The position numbers and the translations under genes are program-made. The notes below the pieces were generated by a model. That model was not told the origin of the DNA. It made no database searches and was given only the letters and a program-made list of their open reading frames with translations. From Clostridia bacterium (GTDB taxonomy: Bacteria > Bacillota > Clostridia > Christensenellales > Borkfalkiaceae), in NCBI GenBank assembly GCA_017448355.1, contig JAFSLQ010000015.1:1-62336 (forward strand): 62,336 nucleotides of DNA, in the 5' to 3' direction. Numbering within the stretch: the stretch's first letter is position 1; every line of letters begins with the position of its first letter. Below are positions 26,228 through 35,384 of the stretch, piece after piece.

Positions 26228-26313
26228 AGTCTGGCAAGCAGATAAAATCCTTTACGGGACGAGTCTGTCTTGCCGGACTTTTTTCTGTCACGCTCGACTG
26301 TATGGATTTTATC
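26228..26313 (+). terminator. terminator with an alternative pairing segment
   Basis: AGTCTGGCAAG (26228-26238) pairs with CTTGCCGGACT (26269-26279), followed by TTTTTT. GATAAAATCC (26241-26250), inside that loop, can pair with GGATTTTATC (26304-26313) downstream. The two pairings cross, which could form a pseudoknot or an attenuator-type switch for the gene at 26397. Confidence 0.5.
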
Positions 26314-26396
26314 CATCGCATTCGGGCTTTTTTATTTTAAAACAATCGTCCGATTGCGATTAAAAAAACAGAAATCAAAAATCGGAGGATTTAAAA

Positions 26397-26696
26397 ATGA
26401 AAAAAATGTATGCAACCCTAACTTTACACGACGGAAAGAGTAAAGAAGTTTACGTTCACGTTGACGAACAAACGGCAGAGATGCTTGAACAGCTTGAAGA
26501 CAAAGAACTTGTCAATCAATATCTTATAGACGAGTTTAAAATGGCGATGGACGATTATTCCTATCGTCGCCACACAATTTCGTTCGAGCAAGCAAAAGAA
26601 AAAGGCTTTGACCTTGCTGCACCGACGGATTTATTAGAAGAAACAATTAAAGCGGAAAGTGAAGATAAAGTACGGCAGAGGAAACGAATAACATAA
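26397..26696 (+). CDS. sigma-factor-like N-terminal fragment protein
   Basis: A 99-residue protein with a strong start (TCGGAGG). The N-terminal beta part (YATLTLHDGKSKEVYVHV) and the helical DEFKMAMDDYSYRRHTISFE resemble the first portion of small sigma-70-like proteins found on clostridial mobile elements. The region-4 helix-turn-helix is absent, so I treat it as a truncated or divergent member. It is followed 8 nt later by a fragment of a repeat protein. Confidence 0.45.
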   Translation: MKKMYATLTLHDGKSKEVYVHVDEQTAEMLEQLEDKELVNQYLIDEFKMAMDDYSYRRHTISFEQAKEKGFDLAAPTDLLEETIKAESEDKVRQRKRIT

Positions 26697-26704
26697 TAAA
26701 CGCA

Positions 26705-27214
26705 TTGTCAAGCAATAAGTCCGGCGCCGTAATACTTAAATTTTACGACGAAGAGGGCGAAGAGATAACCAAGTATACGCTTTCGTTAGACGTAACGGCG
26801 ATAAAGAATCAGTTAAGGGTAACGGGCTTGTCGCTTGATAGAAACACGCTCGTATTCGGAGAGAATAAGACCTATACCATAACTTACCGCAGGGCAGGAA
26901 TGACAACGGGACTTACGCTCTTTGAAGTCGGTTCCGAATACGGTTTAAGTAAACTTGACGGCGGCGCTTATCCGGAAAGTTATAAAGCGGGGACGAGCGT
27001 AACGGTGAGCAACTTAAAGACAAATTTTTCCTGTAGCGGCAGCGATGGAATATACCATTCGGGGAGCGGCAGCGGAAGAGCGTCGTATAAATTCAACGGC
27101 TGGTATTGGGACAATGCAAAGACAAAACCGTTCGACGGAACGATACCTGCCGGAATGATCGGGGACATAGTTCTATATGCTGACATAACTTCGGTTTATA
27201 CGCACAACTATTAA
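26705..27214 (+). CDS. fragment of an InlB-repeat surface protein
   Basis: A 169-residue frame starting at TTG without a good ribosome site; the frame is open further upstream to about 26670, overlapping the previous gene. The C-terminal part, with YKFNGWYWDNAKTKPFD and GDIVLYADIT, is an InlB/Listeria-Bacteroides repeat. The upstream part has strand-rich Ig-like character (LSLDRNTLVFGENKTYTITY). No signal peptide, so it is likely the 3' remnant of a secreted protein gene. Confidence 0.45.
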   Translation: MSSNKSGAVILKFYDEEGEEITKYTLSLDVTAIKNQLRVTGLSLDRNTLVFGENKTYTITYRRAGMTTGLTLFEVGSEYGLSKLDGGAYPESYKAGTSVTVSNLKTNFSCSGSDGIYHSGSGSGRASYKFNGWYWDNAKTKPFDGTIPAGMIGDIVLYADITSVYTHNY

Positions 27215-27299
27215 TTTGTAGGGCAAAGCAAAAAGTATAGATAAGATAGAGATAGAAAAAGGCGTCTGTAACGAAAATCCGTAACAGCCGCCGAAAAGA

Positions 27300-28658
27300 T
27301 TATAGCAAGAATGTCATATATGATGGTAAACAAATCACATTGTCCTTAATTGCAAAATTTTTAGTGTGAATTATGAACGATTCACCAATGCGTTGATGGT
27401 AAACACCTATAAACTTTGTTAAAGATTTTGTTTCGTAGCGTTTACCGGATTTTACTTCGATGGGGAAGATTTTAGGTTTGGTCTTACTTCCGTTAGAGAT
27501 TATAAAGTCAATTTCCATATCATTTCGATGATTTTCTTCATTGTAATGAGTGTAGAAATACAGTTTATAACCGTTTGCGGTAAGGCATTGGGCAATGGCG
27601 TTCTCGAACAACATACCTTCGTTTATAGAAAGGTTGTCGCGTAGAATTTGACGGTATAGTTCGCCGTTTGCGATTTCTTTTTCGTTAAATGCGTGGCTAA
27701 CCAAAAGTCCTGTGTCGTTCAAATAACACTTAATATATGCTCGGTCTTCATTAAACGAAAGCCCGACGTTAGGATCGTCACAGCAGAAACACTCGTTGCA
27801 TATCATTGAATCGCCGAGCCAATAAAACGTTTCTTCATATAAAGGATAAGAAGCGTTGCCGTCGATATTTGAAAGTCTTACGCGCTTTTCATGTTTGGAT
27901 AAAAATGCAGGTATCTGTTCAAAAATGGCTGCGATTTTGGCACGGTAAGACTTATCCGCTTTTTCGATGTCGTTTCTGTAAAGAGTAAGAATATCTCTTT
28001 TTTCGGCATCTGCGGCAGCAAAACTGCGATTGTTTTCAAGATATTTTGCGAGCGGCATCGGCATTCCGCCAACGAGCATATATTGCTTGAATAATAGCAT
28101 TGCCTTGTGATGCAGACCTTCTTCAAGCGGAATACGTTTTTTGAAACAGAGTTTGATATAGTCAATCATCTTTTCTTCGTTAAGCGCCCAACAGAATTCT
28201 TCAAAATCCATAGGATACATTTTTATCGGACGTTCTTCCGATGGTACGGTGATGTCTTGTATGTTTTCTTTTATAGAAATAAGAGAACCCGTTTCAATAT
28301 AATCGTATCTTCCGTCCTTAACGAGTTTTTTTATCGACTGACGGGCTTTGGGGAACTTTTGTATTTCATCAAAGATTATAAGGCTTTCTTTCGGATATAA
28401 CGTTTTATTGTATTCGGTGGAAAGTATAAGGAAGAAAGTATCGAGATCGTTAAGATAGTTATCAAAAGCGTCGAGAACAACTTTAGACACATCGTTGAAA
28501 TCAATAAGGATATAACTTTTATATTCCGCTTTGGCAAATTCTTCGACGATAGTGGACTTACCGATTCGTCTTGCGCCTTCAACAAGCAATGCTTTTTCAC
28601 TTGAAGAATGGTTTTTCCAATCGAGAAGTTTGTCGTATATTTTACGTTTAAAAATCAT
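27300..28658 (-). CDS. DUF4143 AAA ATPase
   Basis: A 452-residue cytosolic ATPase. Walker A is VEGARRIGKST (about residue 27) and Walker B is SLIIFDEIQKFP (about residue 95). The C-terminal DUF4143 half carries the nuclease-like IEVKSGKRYETKSL motif (E-x-K). Such proteins are often strain-variable and have been proposed as toxin- or defence-like, but their role is not settled. It is monocistronic on the minus strand, flanked by decayed genes. Confidence 0.9.
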   Translation of the reverse strand: MIFKRKIYDKLLDWKNHSSSEKALLVEGARRIGKSTIVEEFAKAEYKSYILIDFNDVSKVVLDAFDNYLNDLDTFFLILSTEYNKTLYPKESLIIFDEIQKFPKARQSIKKLVKDGRYDYIETGSLISIKENIQDITVPSEERPIKMYPMDFEEFCWALNEEKMIDYIKLCFKKRIPLEEGLHHKAMLLFKQYMLVGGMPMPLAKYLENNRSFAAADAEKRDILTLYRNDIEKADKSYRAKIAAIFEQIPAFLSKHEKRVRLSNIDGNASYPLYEETFYWLGDSMICNECFCCDDPNVGLSFNEDRAYIKCYLNDTGLLVSHAFNEKEIANGELYRQILRDNLSINEGMLFENAIAQCLTANGYKLYFYTHYNEENHRNDMEIDFIISNGSKTKPKIFPIEVKSGKRYETKSLTKFIGVYHQRIGESFIIHTKNFAIKDNVICLPSYMTFLL

Positions 28659-28771
28659 ATTTACACCGCCATTTTAGTTTCTTTGAGTATATTATAGCAA
28701 ACGATTAGAAAAAACGCAAGATAAAAGTGGTAAAAAATAGGGAAAAACGCAAGATAAATTTTTAACAATAT

Positions 28772-29281
28772 ACGGTAATACGCAGTTTAACGTGTGAACT
28801 GAAAGAATTTGCGGTAGAAGGAAAAATTGAGCGAACAAAAAACAGATTAAAAAATCTGACTTGCATGAGAGCCGATGGAGAAATTGGCAAAGAAGAATAC
28901 TTGAGCCTTAAAGAAAAATGTGAAAGCGAGATTAAGTCATTGCAAAATGAATTGACACCATCAGTGCAAAGTGATACAATAGAAACACGAAAAATTGTTG
29001 ATTTGGAAAAAATAGAAGAGCGGCTTAATCAACTAATAGATTTTCCGGACGGAAAAGTCCCAAACGAGATTATAGAGGAATTTGTTGCGGCAATTGTTCC
29101 CGAAGAAGACGGAAAACATTTTAATTGGTATTTACCGCTTGACGACGAAGAATATCACCAAAGTTTTTGTACATTGGACGGAAGGAAAAACACTTTATCG
29201 TTGGACGTAAAATTGTTCAAGATGATGAGGGATTACCTACTTTTTTTCACAATCAGTACTTCGCAGAAGTTGATGAGATAG
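28772..29281 (+). pseudogene. C-terminal remnant of a serine recombinase
   Basis: From about 28798 the frame reads ELKEFAVEGKIERTKNRLKN, then MRADGEIGKEEYLSLKEK and the final beta part, as in the coiled coil and C-terminal end of large serine recombinases. The catalytic and zinc-ribbon parts are absent. It is not a duplicate of the complete recombinase at 10367-11911, which is clearly different in this part. It shows a second, decayed element in this region. Confidence 0.6.
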
Positions 29282-29374
29282 GCAAAAATCCCTATCAACG
29301 CGGAGTGCTGCACAAGCTAATATCAAAAATCCGAGAAAATAGCGTTTTGCAAATTCTAATAAGTTTTGTGAGCA

Positions 29375-29405
29375 TTTTGCCCCGCCGAATTTCGGCGGGG
29401 CAAAA
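29375..29405. terminator. bidirectional terminator
   Basis: Perfect 15-bp arms TTTTGCCCCGCCGAA and TTCGGCGGGGCAAAA with a one-base centre. It ends the minus-strand radical SAM pair. Confidence 0.85.
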
Positions 29406-29408
29406 TTA

Positions 29409-30149
29409 TTATTCGTAAGTTTCAGGCAAAAATTTGCGGTATCTTCTGGGCATTAAATTGTCTTGCTGACGTGTGTTCTTTCGTTCTTTTATAGTTACCG
29501 CTTTATAGTAGTTTTTCCAAAGGTTTTCCCACGCTTTTTCGTCTTCCGAAAGGTTCAGCGCGGCTTTATTTTCGGTTTCCATAATTTTGTACTCTTTTCC
29601 GTTTGAAACGCCCGCTTTGTTCCTTTTTACGTCGTGGATTATAAACGGAACGCAGGATAGCCGTTTTATAAAATGCGGGCAAAGTAGTTCCGTTATATCG
29701 TTGTCGGGCGAATACGCCGCGTAAAGTACGCCGCTCGCCGTTTCCTTAAACCTTATTAATCCGAAAAATCTGTGTCTTTCATTAAATACTTTTTTTATCG
29801 TATAATAAAAAATTGATACGGCACGGTTTGCTAAAAATCCCGAAACGTCACGCCTTTCGGATAAAGTAAGATAGGCAAAATCGAACGCGATTTTAAGCGC
29901 GTTTTCGTCGCCCGATAAAAGACAGATTTCAATGTAAAGCGCGGCGCTTTTTCCGCCGTACTTTTTTATTGCCGTTAAAACACGTCGCGACTTTTCTTTC
30001 TCGGTCATTATCTCTATATACTTATCGGTGAAGTTGTTGCAAATATTCCCGCGTTCAAAGACGGCGTCAGGCATGGTTTTTTGTTCAAAGGCGTAAAACA
30101 GCGCAGAGTATAATCCGTCAATGGATTTTTCAATTAAAAACACCGTCAT
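29409..30149 (-). CDS. TIGR03915-type putative DNA repair partner protein
   Basis: A 246-residue protein of the family that always accompanies the radical SAM protein encoded upstream. Visible: the start VFLIEKSIDGLYSALFYAF and the end part AWENLWKNYYKAVTIKERKN followed by RQQDNLMPRRYRKFLPE. Its start overlaps the radical SAM stop (ATGA), so the pair is translationally coupled. Family notes name it a putative DNA metabolism protein; no reaction has been shown as far as I know. Confidence 0.85.
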   Translation of the reverse strand: MTVFLIEKSIDGLYSALFYAFEQKTMPDAVFERGNICNNFTDKYIEIMTEKEKSRRVLTAIKKYGGKSAALYIEICLLSGDENALKIAFDFAYLTLSERRDVSGFLANRAVSIFYYTIKKVFNERHRFFGLIRFKETASGVLYAAYSPDNDITELLCPHFIKRLSCVPFIIHDVKRNKAGVSNGKEYKIMETENKAALNLSEDEKAWENLWKNYYKAVTIKERKNTRQQDNLMPRRYRKFLPETYE

Positions 30150-31396
30150 AATTCACCGTTAAGCGCGGAAAGCGCGGTGTCGAATTCAAACATAGAAAGT
30201 TGCGTCATATTCTGCCCGTCACCGCCCGCCAAAAGTCGCGATAAATCGTACTCGCTTTTAGAACCGATGAATTTTCCGCCGCAGGTTATAAAGTGCATAG
30301 CGCGCTTTAATACTACCCGCAACCTTTTAAGCGCGTCGAAATCGAGTTTTGCGTGTTTTCGCGCAATCAGTATCCGAGACGCCGTCCTTACGCCTATCCC
30401 CGGCACGCGAAGCAGCATATCGAGCGGCGCGGTATTGACTTCGACGGGGAAAAGTTCCATATGTCTTATCGCCCACGCGCATTTAGGGTCGTATTCAAGC
30501 GATAAATTGCCGTCTTTGCCCGTAATCTCGTCCGCGGTAAACCCGTAGTAACGAAGTAGCCAGTCGGCTTGGTATAGCCTGTGTTCGCGTATTTTAGGCG
30601 CAGGAGAATAGGGGAGTAGCGAAGTCTCAAAATTTGTCGGAATATACGACGAGTAATATACGCGCTTTAAGCGGTAATAAGAGTACATATACTCGGTAAG
30701 TTTAAGTATATGCGCGTCGCTTTCGGGCGAAGCGCCGATTATCATTTGCGTGGTTTGCCCCGCGGGTAAAAAATCGCGACGGCGCTTATAAGGGCTTTCG
30801 TAATATTTATCGAGCGCAAGCGTTTTCATCGGCGACACAATCGCAGTTTTGTTTTTTTGCGGTGCGAGAAGTTTAAGACTTGTCTCCGACGGCAGTTCGA
30901 TATTAAAACTCATACGGTCAACTATAAGCCCCGCCGCTTCGATAAGCGCGCTGTCCGCACCGGGGATACCTTTTAAATGAATATATCCGTTAAAGTGGTA
31001 GTTTTTACGCAATTTATATGCGGTAAGGTACAGCATCTCCATAGTATGGTTAGGGCTTTTGACGATAGCCGAAGATAAAAACAGCCCTTCTATATAGTTG
31101 CGCCTGTAAAAGGAAATAACGAGTTCGCAAATTTCGTCGGGGGTGGCGGTGGCGCGCGCTACGTCGTTCGTCGCACGGTTTATGCAGTACTTACAGTCGT
31201 AAATACAGTCGTTTGACATAAGCATTTTAAGCAGGGAAATGCATCGCCCGTCTTGCGTATAAGAGTGGCAAATCCCCGCAAAACACGCGTTTCCTATCTC
31301 GCCGTACTTGTTTTTGCGCCTTGACCCCGAAGAAGAACACGATACGTCGTACTTTGCGCCTTCGGTTAATATCACGAGTTTCTTTTCGTCTATCAT
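30146..31396 (-). CDS. TIGR03916-type radical SAM protein, putative DNA repair/modification
   Basis: A 416-residue protein. The iron-sulfur/SAM motif is CIYDCKYC (CxxxCxxC, about residue 60-67). The C-terminus has a helix-hairpin-helix DNA-binding motif (LRVPGIGVRTASRILIARK). This combination suggests DNA binding with radical chemistry, hence the family name. I start it at ATG 31396, with AAGG upstream; the frame is open for 93 more codons but runs over the divergent membrane-protein gene. It is coupled to the partner gene by a 4-base overlap. Confidence 0.88.
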   Translation of the reverse strand: MIDEKKLVILTEGAKYDVSCSSSGSRRKNKYGEIGNACFAGICHSYTQDGRCISLLKMLMSNDCIYDCKYCINRATNDVARATATPDEICELVISFYRRNYIEGLFLSSAIVKSPNHTMEMLYLTAYKLRKNYHFNGYIHLKGIPGADSALIEAAGLIVDRMSFNIELPSETSLKLLAPQKNKTAIVSPMKTLALDKYYESPYKRRRDFLPAGQTTQMIIGASPESDAHILKLTEYMYSYYRLKRVYYSSYIPTNFETSLLPYSPAPKIREHRLYQADWLLRYYGFTADEITGKDGNLSLEYDPKCAWAIRHMELFPVEVNTAPLDMLLRVPGIGVRTASRILIARKHAKLDFDALKRLRVVLKRAMHFITCGGKFIGSKSEYDLSRLLAGGDGQNMTQLSMFEFDTALSALNGEL

Positions 31397-31474
31397 AATG
31401 TGCCTTACGATAGTATTATAATACGTCGCCGCAAAAAAGTCAAACAAATGTTCGGATTTTGAAATAAAAACTTC

Positions 31475-31503
31475 TTGACAGAGAGCGCATTTTGTTGTAT
31501 ACT
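31475..31503 (+). promoter_or_regulatory. sigma-A promoter
   Basis: TTGACA (31475-31480), 17 nt, TATACT (31498-31503). It drives the membrane-protein gene starting at 31530. Confidence 0.7.
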
Positions 31504-31529
31504 GTTTACATATTATTAAACAAGGAGAA

Positions 31530-32132
31530 TTGAAAATGAAAGAAACAAGTGAGTTGACAGTAAAAAAGTTTACCGATTTTATTAAGCCTAATATTTTAAT
31601 CATATTCGGCGCGCTTTTACTTATCATGAATTTAAATGCTTTGTCCGCCGCAGGCACAGCGCTTGCGCTCGGCATAGTTGCGGTTATAATATCCGTATAT
31701 TATTTAGCCGTCGGTATTTTACTCGTGATTATGGGAAATAAGTTTTCGCCGACAATGTTAAAAGTGTTTGAAACGCTTTCGGTTTCGCTGTTTGCAGTCT
31801 TTATGTTTGTGCGTTTTTTACTTACGGCGATTGGCGGCGGTCTGGGGCTGACGGATTGGGTAATCATTATTTTAAGTATGGTATCGTCGCTTGCTTTAGT
31901 CATAGTATATATTATGTTTAAATTTGCCGATGCGCCGAACCTTCTTCGCTTTACATATCTTTTTGCTTTGATTTTCGTTTTAGCGCTTCTCTTGGACGTT
32001 TTATTTAGTGCAGGCGGTACGTTAGGCGGAATAGACGTTTTCTTGGTGGCAATATATGCTGCTTATTCTTTCTACCTTTTCGGTGCGCTTAATAAGGATA
32101 AAGAAGTTGCGGCACAAGAAACACAAGAATAA
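31530..32132 (+). CDS. six-helix membrane protein
   Basis: A 200-residue integral membrane protein with about six hydrophobic helices (for example IVAVIISVYYLAVGILLVIM and FTYLFALIFVLALLLDVLF) and a short acidic/glutamine C-terminal tail (EVAAQETQE). No family recognised. It starts ATG 31530 (32-35 nt after the promoter); ribosome site AAGGAG is at 31520-31525. A palindromic terminator follows. Confidence 0.75.
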   Translation: MKMKETSELTVKKFTDFIKPNILIIFGALLLIMNLNALSAAGTALALGIVAVIISVYYLAVGILLVIMGNKFSPTMLKVFETLSVSLFAVFMFVRFLLTAIGGGLGLTDWVIIILSMVSSLALVIVYIMFKFADAPNLLRFTYLFALIFVLALLLDVLFSAGGTLGGIDVFLVAIYAAYSFYLFGALNKDKEVAAQETQE

Positions 32133-32157
32133 ATTAAAAAAGTTTAATAAAAAATTA

Positions 32158-32190
32158 TATTTGCGCGGGCATATTGCCCGCGCAAATAAC
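32158..32190 (+). terminator. palindromic terminator
   Basis: Arms TATTTGCGCGGGCA and TGCCCGCGCAAATA around TAT. It lies after the membrane-protein gene and just before the PPC-domain gene. Confidence 0.75.
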
Positions 32191-32206
32191 TTGTAAGGAT
32201 ATTGAA

Positions 32207-32626
32207 ATGGAGTATAAAAAGTATCAAAATTTTATCGCGTTAAGGCTTGATAAGGGCGACGATATTGCGGAAAGTATAAATAAGGTTGCAACTATCGAAC
32301 GTGTAAAAACCGCCAAAGTGTCTGGGATAGGCGCGACTGATAAATTTACCGTCGGCGTATTCGATATGTCGAAAAAAGAATACGAAAAATTTGAATTTTG
32401 CGGCAATCACGAGATTAACGCCTTAGATGGTAACATTACCGAAAAAGACGGAAAACCTTATATTCACTTGCATATTACGGCAACGGGCAGCGGCGGCAAG
32501 GTTGTCGGCGGGCATTTAATAAAGGGCGTAATTTCCTTAACGGGTGAAATAATTATTACGGTAATAGGCGGCGATATTACGAGAAAATTTGACGAAAATC
32601 TCGGCATCAACCGCTGGAAATTTTAA
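32207..32626 (+). CDS. PPC/DUF296 domain protein
   Basis: A 139-residue single-domain protein of the PPC (plant and prokaryote conserved) fold, a trimer by family. Visible: YQNFIALRLDKGDDIAESIN, the metal-site-like histidines GNHEINALDG and PYIHLHITATG, and GGHLIKGVISLTGEIIITV. I chose ATG 32207 because AAGGA lies just upstream; the longer frame reads through the terminator. Function in bacteria is not established (putative DNA-binding by name only). Confidence 0.85.
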   Translation: MEYKKYQNFIALRLDKGDDIAESINKVATIERVKTAKVSGIGATDKFTVGVFDMSKKEYEKFEFCGNHEINALDGNITEKDGKPYIHLHITATGSGGKVVGGHLIKGVISLTGEIIITVIGGDITRKFDENLGINRWKF

Positions 32627-32628
32627 GT

Positions 32629-33345
32629 TTATTTCTTAGGTACAAAGTTTTCAAAAATATAGTTTTTAACAAAGGGCGGCAGACTTTGCCGTTCTTTTTC
32701 ATTTAAAATAGTCCAAGCGATAACGGGTGTTTTTTTCGATTTTCTTTTAACGTATTTTAAGCCCTTTTTGTTGTAACTTATAAATTCGGGCTTAATAATA
32801 AAATTAAAGCACAGACGCTTTAACACGAAATTCGTTATGTTGCCGCGTTCCTTTTCGTTCGTGCCGAGTATTCCGCAGATAAATGCGGGCGCAAGCCGCT
32901 TTACCTTTTTTATATAGAACGGGTTAAAGGACTGGACGGCGAACTCCCCGTTATAAGCCTTTAATATTTCCACCGTTTTATCCACGATTAAGTCGTTCGG
33001 CTGGTCCTTTATCTCTATAAGTAGCGGCACTTTGCCGCAAACTAAATCTAAAACTTCCCGCAGAGTCGGTATTTTTTCCGCCGTGCCTTTTAAGGATAAC
33101 GCTTTTAATTTAGCAAGCGTTCTATCGTAAATTTTAATGTTCTTTCCCGTCATACGGTAAAGGTTTTCGTCGTGAAAGCATACTATTTCGCCGTCGGACG
33201 ATAAATAAAGGTCGATTTCGATAGGATAATTTTTATCCATAGCCGCTTGATAGGCTGTCAAAGAATTTTCAATTACTTCGCCGCCCCAAAGCCCCCTGTG
33301 GGCGATAGGACGTGTAAAAAGCCAGAAATCGGTCGGTAAAGCCAT
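32629..33345 (-). CDS. glycerophosphodiester phosphodiesterase
   Basis: A 238-residue enzyme that hydrolyses glycerophosphodiesters to glycerol-3-phosphate and an alcohol. The TIM-barrel motifs are IAHRGLWGG (general base His, then Arg), EIDLYLSSDGEIVCFHDENL (metal-binding Glu/Asp and the second His) and LLIEIKDQ. It is cytosolic; no signal. ATG 33345 is preceded by GGGAG. It is convergent with the PPC gene, 2 nt apart, and divergent from lepA. Confidence 0.92.
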   Translation of the reverse strand: MALPTDFWLFTRPIAHRGLWGGEVIENSLTAYQAAMDKNYPIEIDLYLSSDGEIVCFHDENLYRMTGKNIKIYDRTLAKLKALSLKGTAEKIPTLREVLDLVCGKVPLLIEIKDQPNDLIVDKTVEILKAYNGEFAVQSFNPFYIKKVKRLAPAFICGILGTNEKERGNITNFVLKRLCFNFIIKPEFISYNKKGLKYVKRKSKKTPVIAWTILNEKERQSLPPFVKNYIFENFVPKK

Positions 33346-33439
33346 ATATATTCTCCCGTAAAACAAATTGCTTGCAAAAAATCCGTAAATATTATATACT
33401 TATCTATGCATCTAAAATTATAAGATAAATAGGTAAAGT

Positions 33440-35254
33440 ATGTCAACGACAGAACAGAAAAATATTCGCAATTTTTGCATAGTGGCGCATATCGACCACG
33501 GCAAAAGCACGCTTGCCGACCGCTTAATGGAAATGACGGGACAGGTGTCGGAGCGCGAAAGCAAAGAACAACTTCTTGATTCTATGGACTTAGAACGGGA
33601 GCGCGGTATTACCATAAAACTCACGCCCGTGCGTATGTTCTATAAAGCGAAAGACGGCAACGAGTACGTTTTTAATTTAATCGATACGCCGGGGCATGTT
33701 GACTTTTCTTACGAAGTTTCGCGTTCTTTAAAGGCGTGCGAAGGCGCGATTTTAATCGTTGACGCGACGCAGGGCGTTCAGGCGCAAACGCTTGCTAACG
33801 CGTATCTTGCAATCGACAACGACCTTGAAATTATGCCCGTCATAAACAAAATGGATTTGGCGTCCGCGCGACCTGACGAGGCGGCGGAAGAACTTGAAAA
33901 TATTTTGGGCGTGGACGCGTCTGACGCGCCGCGAATTTCCGCTAAAAGCGGGCTTAACGTCGGGGAAGTTTTAGAACAGATTGTAAAGAAAATTCCCGCC
34001 CCGAAAGGCGATAAAGACGCACCCTTAAAAGCGCTTATTTTCGACAGTTATTACGACAATTTTAAGGGTGTAATATGTTTTGTACGTATAATGGACGGAA
34101 CAGTGAAGGTTGGCACAGAAATTAAAACTTTTATGTCGGACAAGCAGTTCACGGTTACCGAAGTGGGTGTTTTTGCGCCTAAAATGCTGGCAAAAGACAG
34201 CCTTTCGGCGGGCGAAGTCGGTTATATCGCGGCAAGCGTAAAGAGTATAGAAGATACGCAGGTCGGCGACACGATTACCGAAGTCAATAATCCCGCAAAA
34301 CAGCCTTTGCCGGGTTATAAAAAGGCGCTGCCTATGGTCTTTTCGGGCGTGTTCCCGCTTGACGGCAGTAAATATAACGACTTAAAAGACGCACTGTTAA
34401 AACTTAAACTTAACGACGCCGCGCTGTCTATCGAACCCGACAACTCCGTGGCTTTGGGCTTCGGATTCCGTTGCGGATTTTTGGGGCTACTGCATATGGA
34501 CGTTATTCAGGAACGCATCGAGCGGGAGTTCGACTTAGAAATAATTACCACCGCGCCGTCAGTTTCTTATAAAGTGTATAAAACCGACGGAAGTATGCTT
34601 ATCGTCGAAAACCCGACGCACCTTCCGCCCACAACCGAGATAGCGCATATGGAAGAACCTGTGATTTCGGCAAGCATCTTTACGCCGCCCGATTTTGTCG
34701 GTCCTATTATGGAACTTTGCCAGCAAAAGCGCGGCGTGTATAAAGATATGACCTATCTTGACAAGACGCGCGTTGAAATGAAATATATTCTGCCATTAAA
34801 CGAGATAATTTACGACTTTTTCGATAGTTTAAAGTCGCGAACAAAGGGCTACGCGTCGTTCGATTACGAGATAGCGGGGTATCAGAAGAGTGAACTCGTA
34901 AAACTCGATATGCTATTAAACGGCGAAGTGTGCGACGCGCTTTCAATAATCGTGCATAAGGATAAAGCATATGAGCGCGGAAGACAAATCGCCGAAAAAT
35001 TAAAGGATATAATCCCGCGCCAGATGTTTGAAATTCCCATACAGGCGGCGGTCGGCGGCAAGGTTATTGCGAGAGAAACGGTTAAAGCATACCGTAAAGA
35101 CGTTCTTGCAAAGTGTTACGGCGGGGACGTAACGCGAAAGAAAAAACTTCTCGAAAAGCAAAAAGAAGGCAAAAAGAAAATGCGTTCTATCGGCACGGTG
35201 GAAATTCCGTCCGAAGCGTTTATTTCTATCCTTAAAACCGATAACGATAAGTAA
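33440..35254 (+). CDS. lepA: elongation factor 4 (LepA)
   Basis: A 604-residue ribosome-associated GTPase of full family length. G-domain motifs: HIDHGKST (P loop), RERGITIK (switch I), DTPGH, NKMD, SAKSG. Domains II, III, V and the LepA-specific C-terminal domain follow ([20 protein letters not shown], then [19 protein letters not shown]). By family it back-translocates or remodels stalled ribosomes. It is in its common clostridial neighbourhood with hemW downstream. Confidence 0.97.
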   Translation: MSTTEQKNIRNFCIVAHIDHGKSTLADRLMEMTGQVSERESKEQLLDSMDLERERGITIKLTPVRMFYKAKDGNEYVFNLIDTPGHVDFSYEVSRSLKACEGAILIVDATQGVQAQTLANAYLAIDNDLEIMPVINKMDLASARPDEAAEELENILGVDASDAPRISAKSGLNVGEVLEQIVKKIPAPKGDKDAPLKALIFDSYYDNFKGVICFVRIMDGTVKVGTEIKTFMSDKQFTVTEVGVFAPKMLAKDSLSAGEVGYIAASVKSIEDTQVGDTITEVNNPAKQPLPGYKKALPMVFSGVFPLDGSKYNDLKDALLKLKLNDAALSIEPDNSVALGFGFRCGFLGLLHMDVIQERIEREFDLEIITTAPSVSYKVYKTDGSMLIVENPTHLPPTTEIAHMEEPVISASIFTPPDFVGPIMELCQQKRGVYKDMTYLDKTRVEMKYILPLNEIIYDFFDSLKSRTKGYASFDYEIAGYQKSELVKLDMLLNGEVCDALSIIVHKDKAYERGRQIAEKLKDIIPRQMFEIPIQAAVGGKVIARETVKAYRKDVLAKCYGGDVTRKKKLLEKQKEGKKKMRSIGTVEIPSEAFISILKTDNDK

Positions 35255-35258
35255 TCTA

Positions 35259-35290
35259 ATCCCGTGTTTTTTGCCAAAAAACACGGGATT
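35259..35290 (+). terminator. terminator of lepA
   Basis: Arms AATCCCGTGTTTT and AAAACACGGGATT around TTTGCCA, 5 nt after the lepA stop. Confidence 0.85.
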
Positions 35291-35384
35291 ACTATGAAAC
35301 TTTATCTTTTTGTTGCGTTTTTGTATATAGTATGATATACTTGCGGTATAAAATTTTTACATAAAGGAAAAAATAAAGGTCAGT

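Noticed and set aside
29167-29418. 83-codon frame after the recombinase remnant
   Set aside because: It reads through a perfect bidirectional terminator and shows no domain.
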